Positions 53,547-64,000 of a DNA stretch of 64,000 nt are shown here, piece by piece. The position numbers were made by a program, and so were the translations under genes. The notes beneath the pieces were generated by a model that was given only the letters and a program-made list of their open reading frames with translations, was not told the origin of the DNA and did no database searches. The stretch comes from Saururus chinensis (lineage: Eukaryota; Streptophyta; Magnoliopsida; Piperales; Saururaceae), in the NCBI GenBank assembly GCA_035235625.1, contig CP141140.1, positions 12,854,685 through 12,918,684 on the forward strand. Direction: 5' to 3'. How positions within the stretch are numbered: the stretch's first letter is position 1; each line of letters starts with the position of its first letter.

Positions 53547-56147
53547 CTAATCGTCATTAGAAGTCAACCACATGAGGTATTCTATTCCTCTACTTAAAAC
53601 AGAATCTGAGCCGTGGCCAGGAGGTACAATCCTCTTTCTAAGCAAATTTTCTACATTCACCGCCTTTCTTTTCCGACCACCCCTTGGCTGTGATTGGAAT
53701 TGCTGATCAGACTCCACAAAGTCTCCCTGCAATAAAATCCAATGCTTAAATCAGCAACATATAAGACGCCATATCTCAAGCAAATATGGTACCAAAATAC
53801 ATAAAACCAAGTCAATTATCATTCTAACTAGAAGCACCTCACTCCTAGTTGAAGTTCTACTCAACCTGAAACAGAGTACTCACATGTACATATACATGAG
53901 CTCCAGATTTCTCGTGATTGTCTCTGACATGCTTGTATGGAAACGTCTTCCCACAGCCAGACACTCGACAAGTAAATTGTCGGAGCTTGAGGTGGACAGA
54001 ATTCACATGTTGCTTGAGATTTGAAATCTGCAGATCCAAGAGTATAAATGGCATATATTAACGTTACTGAAGTTGGCCAGAGTAACACAATCCTCAAACA
54101 GAAGGACATGTAAATATTACTGTAGAAAATGTGCAGTGGCAATCCTTGAAGCTGCAATGGATCTTCTTTGCATCTATAACTGCTTGGTCATGAGTGTTCA
54201 AATGTCGCTTCAAGTTTTTCTTTAGCTGTCGACTCCCACAAACTTCACAATTAACATACTTGTTACAAGTTTGTATATGGGTCTAAAGACATTCTACATT
54301 TGAAAAGTACTTCATGCATCCCGGATCAGAACATATTACTTCAACAAATTCCAATTTAACTGTAAGAAAGAAACAAGCAATTGATTTCAAACCTTCGTAC
54401 AAAACAGATCATGAATAAATATATTAACAAGATGCTCTGCAGCTGCAAATATCAAGCAATTAGGACATACACAATATACTCGTTAAAGACCTACCATGAG
54501 ATAACTCATGCTGTTTTAGTTTCGATACAAACTTGAAAGCCTTTCCACATCCAGTTTCTGGACAAATATGCAACTTCGGACCTCCAACAAAAGAACCTTC
54601 CTCATGAAATTCCTTCATATGCCGTTTCATGTTTGCTTGGAAGGTAAACTTCCGATTGCAATTTTTAGTGGAACATGTGAAGAGCTTTCCTTGGTGCCCA
54701 AGCATGTGTCTGTTTAAATGATCCTTCCGTCTATAACTTGCGTGACAGTCATCCACAGGACAATGAAATGGCCTCTTCAAGACGAGAAAATTAAAGTCAT
54801 CACCTTAAGACACAGACTAGAGAGAAAAAATTGTAGACATGAGGAATAGATTGCCATATTTATAGCACGGCCTAACACGATTGAAAGCAAGGTGTTCTGT
54901 CTCCAATTAAAAACCAGTGAGCAAAAGGCTGCCAATCATCTACAGGAAATTAAAATGGCCTCTTTAAGAAAAGGAATTTATGTCATAAAATTAACCAGTA
55001 ACATAAGACAACCATATTTCTAACACTTGATAACGTAAATCAAAGCAAGAGCTTTTCTATCTCCAATTTAAAACCAGCAAGTGGAGGCAGTCAAAGAAAA
55101 AAACAAATGAAGTCCTTGATACTATAGCAAGATGCAAGGCACCTGACGAGTCACCGTTTACTCAGAAGACAGGAATACACCACGAATGACATATATAATA
55201 AAAGAGCACTGACTAGTGGTAAAGTTACACAAGAAAAAGCCAACCTTGTGCGTGATTGAGGCGTCACTCGATGGAGTTTCACAGGAGGGTCAACCATCCT
55301 GCTACTGGTCCATTCAAGAACATCAAGTCTGCCTCTTCGCAATTTGGAGTTCTTCAAATGGGATCCAATGCTTCACACACCATTACAGAGTTCTGATATG
55401 ACTACCAAATAAAAACCTCAATCCTGCACATCCAGCACCATCTTAGAAGCAAATAAAGAAGTAATCAAGTAAGCCTAAATATACAATTGGTTTAGGAATT
55501 TGAAGACTTCTTCAATCAAAATTGTTTGGGTGAACAAACGGTATTCCAAAAACAATCCTAAACACATCCAAACAAATTGGCCATAATTACCCATTAGATA
55601 ACCAAGAGAATCAATTTCACCAACCAAGATTAAACAATCGCTACACAACAACAAAGCAACTCCAAAAGCACCAATACCCAAAAAAAATAAAATCATAAAT
55701 CAAGTATATGGGGTAGAAGATACCTCAGAGGAATGACTTAACATATGCTGCTTCAGATGTGCAGGCTTCCGAAAGCTGGCTCCGCATTCTTTGCAATTGC
55801 ATGATGAGCGCGGCTCACCAGCACCATTGTTCGCCTCATTTTTTTTCATCTCAGCTTCCTCCTAATTACATAGGATGCTTCGTCAAAATAACCGTTGGAA
55901 GAATACTCACAGAAACCAACAAACAGAGAAATCAAGGGTAAACCCTAGAAAAGGGGATGTTGCAGGGTACCTTATGCTCAGATAGGATGTGGGCAGCAAT
56001 TAGGGCTTTTTTGGATCTACAAATGCCACAAAATTCACAGTAGTGGCGCCTTATGTCTCTGACGACTGGCTCCTCCTTCCCCTCCTCCATACCCGTGGTT
56101 AGCTTCCACTTGCACGCGTTAATGCCAAGCAATCTTCCCGATTTCAT
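53547..56147 (-). CDS. TFIIIA: Transcription factor IIIA (5S rRNA gene factor), with an in-frame stop
   Basis: Six coding exons on the minus strand: 55971-56147, 55724-55861, 54495-54774, 54121-54359, 53884-54027, 53547-53726, 386 codons in frame. ATG 56090 (MEEGKEEPV) is an alternative start. Successive zinc fingers match plant [117 protein letters not shown]…, [28 protein letters not shown]…, [19 protein letters not shown]. The tail RPRGG-like QPRGGRKRK follows. The protein binds the 5S gene and 5S rRNA. Codon 54283-54285 is TAG where relatives have Lys, with homology resuming after it. The P5SM cassette lies in intron 2. Confidence 0.88.
54748..55092. repeat. Tandem duplication copying the TFIIIA post-P5SM splice acceptor
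   Basis: Segments 54748-54934 and about 54935-55092 are diverged direct copies. They share ATCYACAGGA, ATGGCCTCTT.AAG, GTCAT, TCTCCAATT.AAAACCAG and GAGC/GTGG endings. On the minus strand the first 27 nt of exon 3 and its AG acceptor are thus present twice, the upstream decoy AG being at 54963-54962. The decoy would read AGG CCA TTT TAA, an immediate stop. Confidence 0.75.
55245..55392 (-). promoter_or_regulatory. P5SM: 5S-rRNA-mimic poison exon of TFIIIA
   Basis: Between coding exons 2 and 3, a cassette framed by TATCAG| and CACAAG|GTTGGC copies blocks of plant 5S rRNA in order: GGATCCCAT, GAACTCC, AGTAG.AGGATGG.TGACC and CCTG.GAA..TCC (about 55366 down to 55273). In land plants this element is bound by ribosomal protein L5, which controls its splicing so that TFIIIA output follows free 5S RNA or L5 supply. 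Here the cassette is 148 nt, not a multiple of three. Read from exon 2 it meets TGA after 12 codons, so inclusion kills the frame while skipping joins SSE|RPFHC. The borders are inferred from splice sites. Confidence 0.9.
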
Positions 56148-56184
56148 TCAGCTAAAAAGGGGAGAGATACAAGGCAGCGATGTA

Positions 56185-56272
56185 CTCACTCCATCCAAAA
56201 ATAAGTGTCATGTTTTCAAAATTAGCTAGTTTAGTTCATTTCTCATTTTGAAAAATCAAATGGGAGAGGGAG
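56185..56272. mobile_element. Stowaway-type MITE just upstream of TFIIIA
   Basis: About 88 bp with ends CTCACTCCATCCAAAAA and, reverse-complemented, CTCCCTCTCCCATTTGA, each flanked by TA, with the CTCCCTCCGT-like signature of Stowaway elements. It begins about 37 bp upstream of the first TFIIIA ATG, so it lies in the leader or core promoter of that minus-strand gene. Confidence 0.7.
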
Positions 56273-56274
56273 TA

Positions 56275-56483
56275 TAAGAAATAAGGCAAAAGTTACATAA
56301 TCCATCTCATATCGTATGTAAGGCAAAGAACCCATAACATAATTACGAATTTCTCTTTCAGCAATGAGTCCGACTCTGGCCTATCTTATATAATTTGGAT
56401 CTAAAACTTCTGCTTGCTTGAGTACTGAAAATGTGGCTCGGAGTCACGGACTTGGACTATGGGTCAGTCGTTGTAACAATTCA
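56275..56483. other. Promoter-side spacer of TFIIIA
   Basis: Short AT-rich spacer between the MITE and the LTR cluster. No clear TATA box was found on the minus strand. Confidence 0.4.
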
Positions 56484-59400
56484 TGTCACGACCTGAGCCC
56501 TATGGAGGGTCCAAAGACAATTCCCGCTATTACTTCCCTGTCAACTGAGCATTTTAAATTCGTATATATATGTTCAAGATTATATGTACAACGGTAACCA
56601 TCCTTCACAAATTTGCAGCAAGGTTCAGTTCAGTCAGGATCAAAATCAACTAGTTAGACATTACCTGTTTCATCATCTACTAATCAACTAAATAAAATCA
56701 CATCTAGAGCACAACATATTCCCCACTATGCACAACATAATCCACAATATTTGCACCATCATCGTCGTACCTAAGCATTTCTTATTTATTCAACTTGCCA
56801 ATCTTGTCCACATATATAAAATTTTACAATATAGTAATCATTCAATTCTATGCACCCCATTCACACATAAATATTATTATTAACCGTACCAAAATATTCA
56901 AGTCATATCCAATATTTAAGAATATGATTTCTCCTATAACATAAATTTAATGCAATTAAAACCTCGTCAAACAAAAACCTCTTACCTCTAGGATAGAAGA
57001 ACTCCTCAATGATTGTCCTAAATCAAAAGGTCCTTATTCAACAAAATTAAAATTTTTCATTAGATCTAAGGTTCATGAATTAAAAAAATTTTGGGGGTTT
57101 CAGAAGAAGAAATGATGAGAATTATAATTAAATATGAAGATCCTTCAATTTCCCATTAAGAATCAAAGGCTTAAGGAGAAAATAATTAAATTACTTATCT
57201 TTAGGGAAGTGAGAGCACCACAAATTTTCATCCAAATCTAAAAAAAATTCTAAGAGTCTCTAATTAAGGCTCTTAAAACTTATTTATTGCTTGACCATGG
57301 TATGGGCTCGGGCCCATTTCGGTTCACATTGATCGGTCCGGGTGAGTCGAAACGGGCCACGGGGTCTAAGGGTGGTGGGGGCGGTCGTGCCAACCTCACA
57401 TTAATCATCATAACAATAATTTGACTGGGACCCGCCTACGTCACACACATACACTATGTAAGGACTCTCATTTTTAAACCAGTTTTCGTTTCTTTTTAAT
57501 TATCGGTTATTGCGTGGTTAACTCATTTTCTTATTAATTTGGTGGTTTCGTAAATAAATAGTGTTTCTTATAGTTTTAATCAAAACCAAATTTACAATTA
57601 TTGATTTTAAGTGATTTTGAGTCAAATTTAAATTTTTAAGATTTTTCTGATTTTCTGTGGGCCCCACCGTCAAAATTTGGGTTTTTGGACCAAATTAACC
57701 CAGACATCAACGTAAGCCTTTACCAAAAATTTTCATAATTTTTTCAAGTTTAATTAGTGCTCAAATAGCTAAATTACCCATTTTTATTCTATTTATACCC
57801 CACTACTTACCCATACATACCCCAAACCCTACTATAAATAGTATGACTTGAGCCATTTTTATTTTGGGAATAGGCTGGGAAAGGGAGGTTAGGCCTAATT
57901 CCCCAATTAGGCCCGGATTAGAAAGAGTTTAAGGTAAGTCTCTTCTAATTAAGCTATAAATCCTAGAATTTCTCCTAATCCTTTCTAAATCTATCATTTC
58001 CCCTTTGTTTTGATTCGTTTTTAAACATCAAAACTACTGATTTGCATCTCTACTTCAAACCCTAGATCTAAAAATCTGATTTTTATGTTCAACAAGCCCT
58101 AAATCTAAGTTTTTCATTAGGGTTTTCTTTATTAAATCGGTTTTAATAGAGTTTAATTTAAACTTTGTCTTTGTAAGGTTTTCAAGAAGGGTGACCATCA
58201 AATCTAAGCCTAATCAAGGGATAAGGTAATAGATTTTCGAAATTTCAGTCTTCCTATGGTAAAACTCTTGATTTTGTGGTTTATTTTGAGTGAATTTACT
58301 TGATTTAGTGCTTTAATGACATGATTAGTAAATGGTAATCTTTAATCCCGATTTTATAGGGTTTTATCTTGTTATGATGTAGATTAACTTTCTAGAAGTT
58401 ATGGTGCAATTTTAATGACATTTAGGTTGCTAGATGGAGATTTTAAGTTTCATCAATGGTGTTTCGGTTTGAAAATTTGAAATGGAGAAGAAGGTCGATT
58501 CTGCCTTGTTGGCGTTCGAACGGCCCTCCTGGGCGTTTGAACGGCAACACTGTCAGTTTGATAGATTTCCTATTTAGCCGATCGAATGGCCCTATTGGGC
58601 GTTTGAACGGCTACACAGTAGATGTTGCATTTTGTGCATGATGTTTATTTCGGTAATTTCACTTTGATATGTCATTTTTATATGTATGTAGAGTATTTTG
58701 AGCTATAGTATGCTACTGAAAGGGTATACTACTGAGGTTATGAAGTTGTGGTATATAATTGGTGTTATGTAGAATGACTTGTGGTTGGATACATGATGTT
58801 GGAATTGCCATCTTGAAGTTATAAATGGTTGATCCTCTATAGTTAAGTATATATTCAATAGAGCTACAGTGTACTAATGGACTGATATGTCATGTTAGAA
58901 TGTAGTTAATTGATGTGTGAATGTGTGGTGTATATCTTGGCTCAAGAATGAATTGAATGACCTTATATATATATATTTAGCTTGTAGATAAGCTTTGATT
59001 TGAGTTATGATTTTAACAATTCTTCTCCTATGATTTTTACTGAAATTCATGATTAGATGATACACATGTGTAGTGTGATGGTGAGTGAATTATAAGCATA
59101 TTGACATGCATTGAGTGAAGTGCTTCTACTAGGTACACACACATGTGGGGTTTAAGGATGATGATGAACATTGATATTATGATGATGAATGATGCATGAG
59201 GGGCTGATGAGAGCACTTATCATGAATTAGGATTCATGTATGCCTTGCCCACGTATGTACTATGTTATATGCATCATGAAAATGAATTTCCAATTGAGAC
59301 TTTATCAAGATTAATCGAATGTGATCGATTGGATGCAATGTGGTGAAATTGCGTGCCGGATTAATCGGTCGTGGCTTAATCGAAACTTGATTGGTTCGAA

Positions 59401-61500
59401 AGGACATGTTTTAATTTGAGTTTCTTCGTAAAACATGTCCACTCCCCGGGTTGAGTCTAGTTAAGTGGAATTATATGGGGGACGAGTTACATACTTGTCT
59501 TGCGATTTGAGATTATTATTGTCTTCTGGACCTTAAGAATCCAGTATGGTATGCTCTGTGCACCAGCTACCATGTGTTCGTGGGTTTCCTACGTGGGAAC
59601 TCGGGCTCTTCCCCATCGCAGGAGATGTCCCAAAACGAACACCCATGCTCTAGGTTCTCTTCGCGAGAATGTGACATCCTTGGCCAAGATCATCTGGGGC
59701 GAGTAGCATTAGGGATTGACAACCCCGAACTTCTTAAATTTTTGTGTAGAATTTGGACCATGACACGTCTTTATGACCTTGTCTATGTTCCCGTATGTGT
59801 GATACTAAATTGTGATTACTCCTTAATGGAGGCATTCCTTATATGATGTGATGTATGACTTGATATGTATGTTGGAGATACATCTCATGTAGGTTGATAT
59901 GATGTGATGCATAATTTGACATGTATGTTAAAGATACATTTCATGCAGGTTAATATGATGTGATGCATGATTTGATATGTATGTTATAGATACATTTTAT
60001 GCAGGTTGATATGATGTTGAGCCATGATTTGATATGTATGTTAAAGATACATCTCATGCAGGTTAATATGATGTTGATGCATGATTTGATATGTATGTTA
60101 GAGATACATCTAATGCAGGTTGATATGATGTTGAAACATGATTTGATATGTATGTTAGAGATACATTTCATATAGGTTAATATGATGTGAATGACACTAT
60201 GTGGATTATACACTATGATGCAGGTTTAGGTGATGTGTATGTGTGATTAAAAAATGATACATTTTATCAATCTTTACTTTGATTAGTTATGTTGCTTTGC
60301 CGTCGTGTTTTCAATGATGATAGTATATTAGAAAACCATTGCTGAGTTTGTTAAACTTACCCCTCTTTATTGTGTTTTGCTTTGGGGCTACGTGGCCTGA
60401 CACGCAGATGGACAGGATCTCCTCTTCTAGGAAAGGTCGGAGACGACTTGGGAGTGATCGTGTTGTCATCTTATGTGACTTATTTTACTTGGTTTATGCT
60501 TCATGTTTAGAACCTTTGTGTATGGTTCTTATTTTGATTTATGCTACTTTATACATTTGTGTTGCTTAATACCTATTTTGGAGTCTAGAGTGAGATATGG
60601 TTGACTAAGCATGTGGGTTTAAGACTTTTGTTTATCTTGAGTTGAAAAAACTCTTTCATTTTTACTTATTTACTCTTGCTTAAAGTGGTGTGCATACTCC
60701 GTAATTTTGTTAAATCGCCCGTGAATAAAGCTAAGTCTTCCGCTAAACCGTATCTCAATTCCTCTTGTCGCTCCAGTGCACTTTACCGGTCCCTGGACCG
60801 GGTTTGGCTTGGATTGGACAGTGCCGGGGCGTGACACACTAGGCATGTGATTAGGATGTGCATTAACATGTTGTGGGACCCAAATGCGCGAATTATGTGT
60901 AAATGGTGGGACTCGTGGTTAGCAAGGGTTGACCTAATCGCGGCTTGGCCGTGTGCCGGGGGTCCAAGCCTCCGTGGGCTCTGAGAGTCAGAGTCTGCTC
61001 CCGTTGTGTTTGGGCCGCCTAATCTAGTCTCTCCTCTCTCCCAATTGTCGCCCCCTCTCTCCCTCCTTGGTGAGGCCTGCACAAGCCTTGGAGAAAGGTT
61101 GCTGGCCGCACCTCTCCTTTCCTTGGCGGGCTGATTGAAGGAGAAGACTCTCCTCCCTTGGTGGGACATGTTGGTGAATCATTGGGCTTGCTTCCTTGCT
61201 AAAATCTTCATCTAAGATCAAGGTTTTGAGGGATCAACACATATAAGAGGTGATCCCCTTTTCCCTCTTGCTATCTTGTCTTTGTGAAAAGCGAATCAAA
61301 TGATTCAAGGTTGTGACAAGGGCTGGACAGCCCAAGGTCAAAATGTTTTGGATTCCAATTTGATTTTAATTATGAATGTTCTTCGTTGAATGATGTATAT
61401 TGCTTATTGATTTGAATATATATGCATGTTTTGTGTGTAGATTGATTTAAAGTTGTGATTTTTTATTGGTGCGCCACCCCCCGAGCTCGTGACTGCCACA
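56484..61500. mobile_element. Cluster of nested long LTR copies (fossil, Ty3/gypsy-like)
   Basis: A minus-strand copy ends at 56484 with …GGGCTCAGGTCGTGACA, the same terminus as the copy at 39384. A plus-strand copy carries a TATA-like CTATAAATAG at 57830, a leader with an AG|GTAAGT junction near 57932, duplicated CGTTCGAACGGCCC-type segments at 58508-58612, a row of 57-60-bp repeats, and a terminal GGGGCGTGACA at 60836. A further 5'-type piece with a leader-like C/T-rich part follows to about 61500. No gag or pol is visible. It is old and incomplete, and individual borders cannot be set by eye. Confidence 0.5.
59841..60195. repeat. Six tandem 57-60-bp units within the LTR cluster
   Basis: Each unit reads roughly GATATGATGT-GATGCATGATTTGA, then TATGTATGTTRRAGATACAT, then YTCATGCAGGTT. 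The unit count and phase are clear from the repeated GATACAT…CAGGTTRATATGATG. It lies in the downstream half of the plus-strand LTR copy. The minus-strand ORF that spans it merely reflects the period. Confidence 0.9.
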
Positions 61501-61938
61501 CTTCCGCTGGCCGGCCACTCTACATTTATAGAATGAGGGGATTAGGAAAGTTCCTAATTTCCTTAAGGTTTGGGTAACTAAATCAATTTTGGGTTACCCA
61601 AATTGGCCCTTAAACTATTATTCTTATAACTCACTTTAAATGAGCCAAAAAGGCTAAGTAAAAAGGCTCAATTTTAGGTGTAAATTGGGCAATTAGGTAC
61701 CATGCATGTAGTACAACTTCGACCAATCATGTTTCACTTACTCGAACTCCGATTTATGCATTATTGGTAACTTTTTAAAAATCTTTCTATTTAGTTTCTA
61801 ACCTATTAGTCTCAGCCTAAATTCAACATATTCGTAGAGTTATCTAACTCATAAGGCTAAAAGGTCAAACTCCTTAAATTTTTACAAGTAAACTACAAAT
61901 AAGACAAATGAAAAATAAGAATATTTGGATCTTACACT
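61501..61938. other. Spacer between LTR cluster and MULE remnant
   Basis: AT-rich sequence with no ORF, tRNA or clear repeat. It may hold the 3' part of the MULE, but no terminal inverted repeat could be found. Confidence 0.35.
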
Positions 61939-63060
61939 TTATTCTATAAAAAATAATTGTATCCAACTAGCTGGAGGATCAGAAAATAGATAATTTTTTA
62001 GTAATATAAGAAACCAACTCTGAGTTTTTTCACCTTCATTCTCAACCACTACAAATGCAATACAAAATATATTATTATTCCCGTCTAATACAGTTGCTAT
62101 CAATAGTTGATCAGGATATTTTCCCTTCAAGAATATCGCATTTATTGATAGCAATAGCCTCAATGTTGTTCTAAAATATCTTGCAATCGGTCCAAACATC
62201 CAAAATTTCTTTTAAAATCGTAGCCCCCTATAGGTCTAGGAATATCACATGATTTAATTGGAACTACTACACTATTTGGATTAATCCTTTCTTTATGAAT
62301 TTTGTATGCATGAAGTATACGATGGGATTTGTCTAGGTCCCTATCGAATAAATCACACAGTGCTTTACCTGCACAACATGAATTGATATAGTCAACATTG
62401 AAACTGCTTACATGATAGTCTAACAAGTTATGTTTCCGATAACACGAAAAGATAACTAGTCGTGTTTTTATAAAGTAGACTTTATAAGCAACATGTTCAG
62501 GGTAACACCATAAGCTAGCAAGTCATGTTTTAAAAAAATGCATTTCATAAGCCTCATTTTGTCAATTACACATCATGTTAACAAATCGTGTTTTTGTAAA
62601 CACGACTCTGTAAATATTATAAGTGTGCCTTACCTACACACTAATACTTTTTACAGTTCATATATAGTTATATACCAGTGTTTCAAAGTATATATGACTA
62701 TGCTTTGCTATGTAATGTATGTATAATCTTTAAAGAGACCATAATATTTTATTGTAATCCAAAGGTGAGATGCTAAAGGGTGGTCAATTGACTTTTTTTG
62801 CATTCTACACGCATGGTCGGGCACTAACCTTTGTCACAATCACATAATCTCCTATGTTTGATGCCCTTAGGTATCACTTGCAAGACTGGTCGGAGCATTT
62901 GCAGCATATGTATTTTTGTTCTCATCCACAACCTGATATGTGAAATTTGCCTTCATTGCAAAGTCGATTAAAACCCTTTTGAAATGTACTAGGCTATGAA
63001 AATGTGAACCCAATTAAAGTAAATTCTGGTAGTCCTTTACGTGCAAACTACTAGTCATTA
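61939..63060 (-). pseudogene. Decayed MULE (Mutator-like, MuDR family) transposase
   Basis: On the minus strand the N-terminal MuDR-type segment (FKRVLIDFAMKANFTYQVVDENK, about 63030-62960) is followed by a zinc-ribbon-like C/H region. Then come DKSHRILHAYKIHKERINP…GCLDRLQDILEQ (62426-62160) and FLKGKYPDQLLIATVLDGNN (about 62130-62060), a clear match to the MULE catalytic core. The conserved Asp of the DGT motif before FLKGKYP is replaced (SINAIF), stops interrupt the reading frame, and the two core pieces lie in different frames. The element is dead. Terminal inverted repeats were not found. Confidence 0.75.
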
Positions 63061-64000
63061 CCTCACCCTCTCTAATATTTGGTTTCAATATGTTGAGATC
63101 ATCGACTGTCTCCTACTCTGCCTTGGCCTCAACTCAGTATTACTCGGTACCTCGTTGTGTCTAAATTCTTCATGGTCAGACATACTTTCAATGTCAATTA
63201 TGTCAGTCTCGTTCCATTGGTCATCACCCTACACTTCATTAAATTCTTGTTTGTCATAATTTTTAAGGTTGTGGGGGGATCACAATTATTAAATGAAGTC
63301 CTTCTCACACCCATTGTTGGGGACATTTCTTTAAATCTAATATGAATGACTTATGAACAGGTTTTGTAGGCATTGGAATGTTGGACAATGTGTGACATAG
63401 ATTTATTATTGAAATTTTCTGGTTCTCCCAATTTACAATGGATATTAACGTGTTAATCAATATGTGATATTACTCAACATCATGTATTTGGTTACATGCT
63501 TATAAATTTTATCGTGTTATCAATGGGACGATTTGTATACAAGTCGTGTTATTGTCTCTACGCTAACAAGAATATGTGAGATATCACTTTTGTATTTCAC
63601 ATCATTAGTTATGCAATATTATAAATATTATATTTTTACTTAATACGGTATTAATATAATTGTATTTTTGAGTACATGATAAAGTATAATGTTATGATAT
63701 AATCTAAAATTCATTGTTACCTGACTATTTTATAAGTGAATTAGGTATCATTAACTCTCGTTTGCAATTTGCCATTTAAGCTGGGGACCTGGGATAAGCC
63801 GATACCGCTGATAATTTATTTTTATTCACAGTCTAATTTCTTTCCACTGATGGTGATTTTCCCCCGTTAGTAGCTCATTCATCTCCGCATACAATGATAA
63901 CACTTTTTTATTTACCTTCTTATGAATCGAAAATCTGATTGAAAGAGTCTTTCTTTGACTTGAACTCGTAGCTTGCCAAACCTTACCGAAGGATCAATGT
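63061..64000. other. Unassigned AT-rich sequence at the window end
   Basis: No ORF with family resemblance, no RNA gene and no clear repeat. It may include the 5' flank of the MULE. A palindrome-like ACACGA/TCGTGT motif recurs in the neighbourhood (62443, 62461, 62587, 63543). Confidence 0.3.

Noticed and set aside
54283-54300. Treating CTTTAG in TFIIIA as a splice acceptor that would remove the in-frame stop
   Set aside because: The nearest upstream GT leaves an intron of only 15 nt, and using it as an alternative acceptor from the previous exon breaks the frame.
59574-59846. A 90-codon plus-strand ORF inside the LTR cluster
   Set aside because: Lies in LTR sequence, with no gag or pol motif and no family resemblance.
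59841-60195. Regularly spaced repeats considered as a CRISPR-like array
   Set aside because: Units are contiguous tandem copies without unique spacers, in a eukaryotic LTR context.
56484-60836. Reading the whole span as one 4.35-kb solo LTR bounded by TGTCACG…CGTGACA
   Set aside because: The flanking 5-mers (ATTCA and CACTA) differ, and internal features run in both orientations, so nested copies fit better.

Overview
The window is nuclear DNA of a flowering plant. The evidence is many-exon genes with GT-AG introns and long AT-rich introns, chloroplast and mitochondrial targeting peptides, a plant-type intron-containing elongator tRNA-Met, plant families (ASHH2/SDG8, NdhM, USP-kinase, TFIIIA with a P5SM exon) and typical plant transposon debris. 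The species cannot be named from sequence alone.

Eight protein genes and one tRNA gene are supported. From left to right they are: (1) 337-17294 (+), an ASHH2/SDG8/EFS-type H3K36 methyltransferase with 17 coding exons and 2160 codons; (2) 22541-26402 (+), a cytoplasmic receptor-like kinase with an N-terminal USP domain; (3) 27076-27978 (+), chloroplast NDH subunit NdhM; (4) 29094-29612 (+), an unrecognised two-span membrane protein; (5) 32549-36680 (-), a plastid-type protein with a lone LON N-terminal domain; (6) 43936-44151 (+), MOZART1/GIP1; (7) 45098-45182 (-), tRNA-Met(CAU); (8) 47178-50544 (+), a zinc alcohol dehydrogenase of the Arabidopsis At5g63620 type; (9) 53547-56147 (-), transcription factor IIIA. 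For all multi-exon genes I placed introns by GT-AG sites, and the summed coding lengths keep frame. The genes are unrelated in function and form no pathway.

The most notable locus is TFIIIA. The intron after its second coding exon contains a 148-nt cassette that visibly copies blocks of 5S rRNA (the P5SM element known from land plants). Inclusion shifts frame and meets a stop at once, while skipping keeps the zinc-finger frame. The same gene shows an in-frame TAG where the family has lysine, a duplicated decoy copy of the acceptor just downstream of the cassette, and a Stowaway MITE immediately upstream. The last ASHH2 intron also has an exact 204-bp tandem doubling that copies the splice acceptor.

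Intergenic space is mostly repeat fossils: an inverted pair of LTR copies (about 37.1-41.4 kb), a second cluster of LTR copies with tandem repeats (about 56.5-61.5 kb), three hAT-like non-autonomous elements (about 31-32, 45.6-47.0 and 51.2-53.2 kb, the last with a perfect 8-bp target duplication), Stowaway MITEs, and a decayed MULE transposase at 61.9-63.1 kb. The last kilobase holds nothing I recognise.
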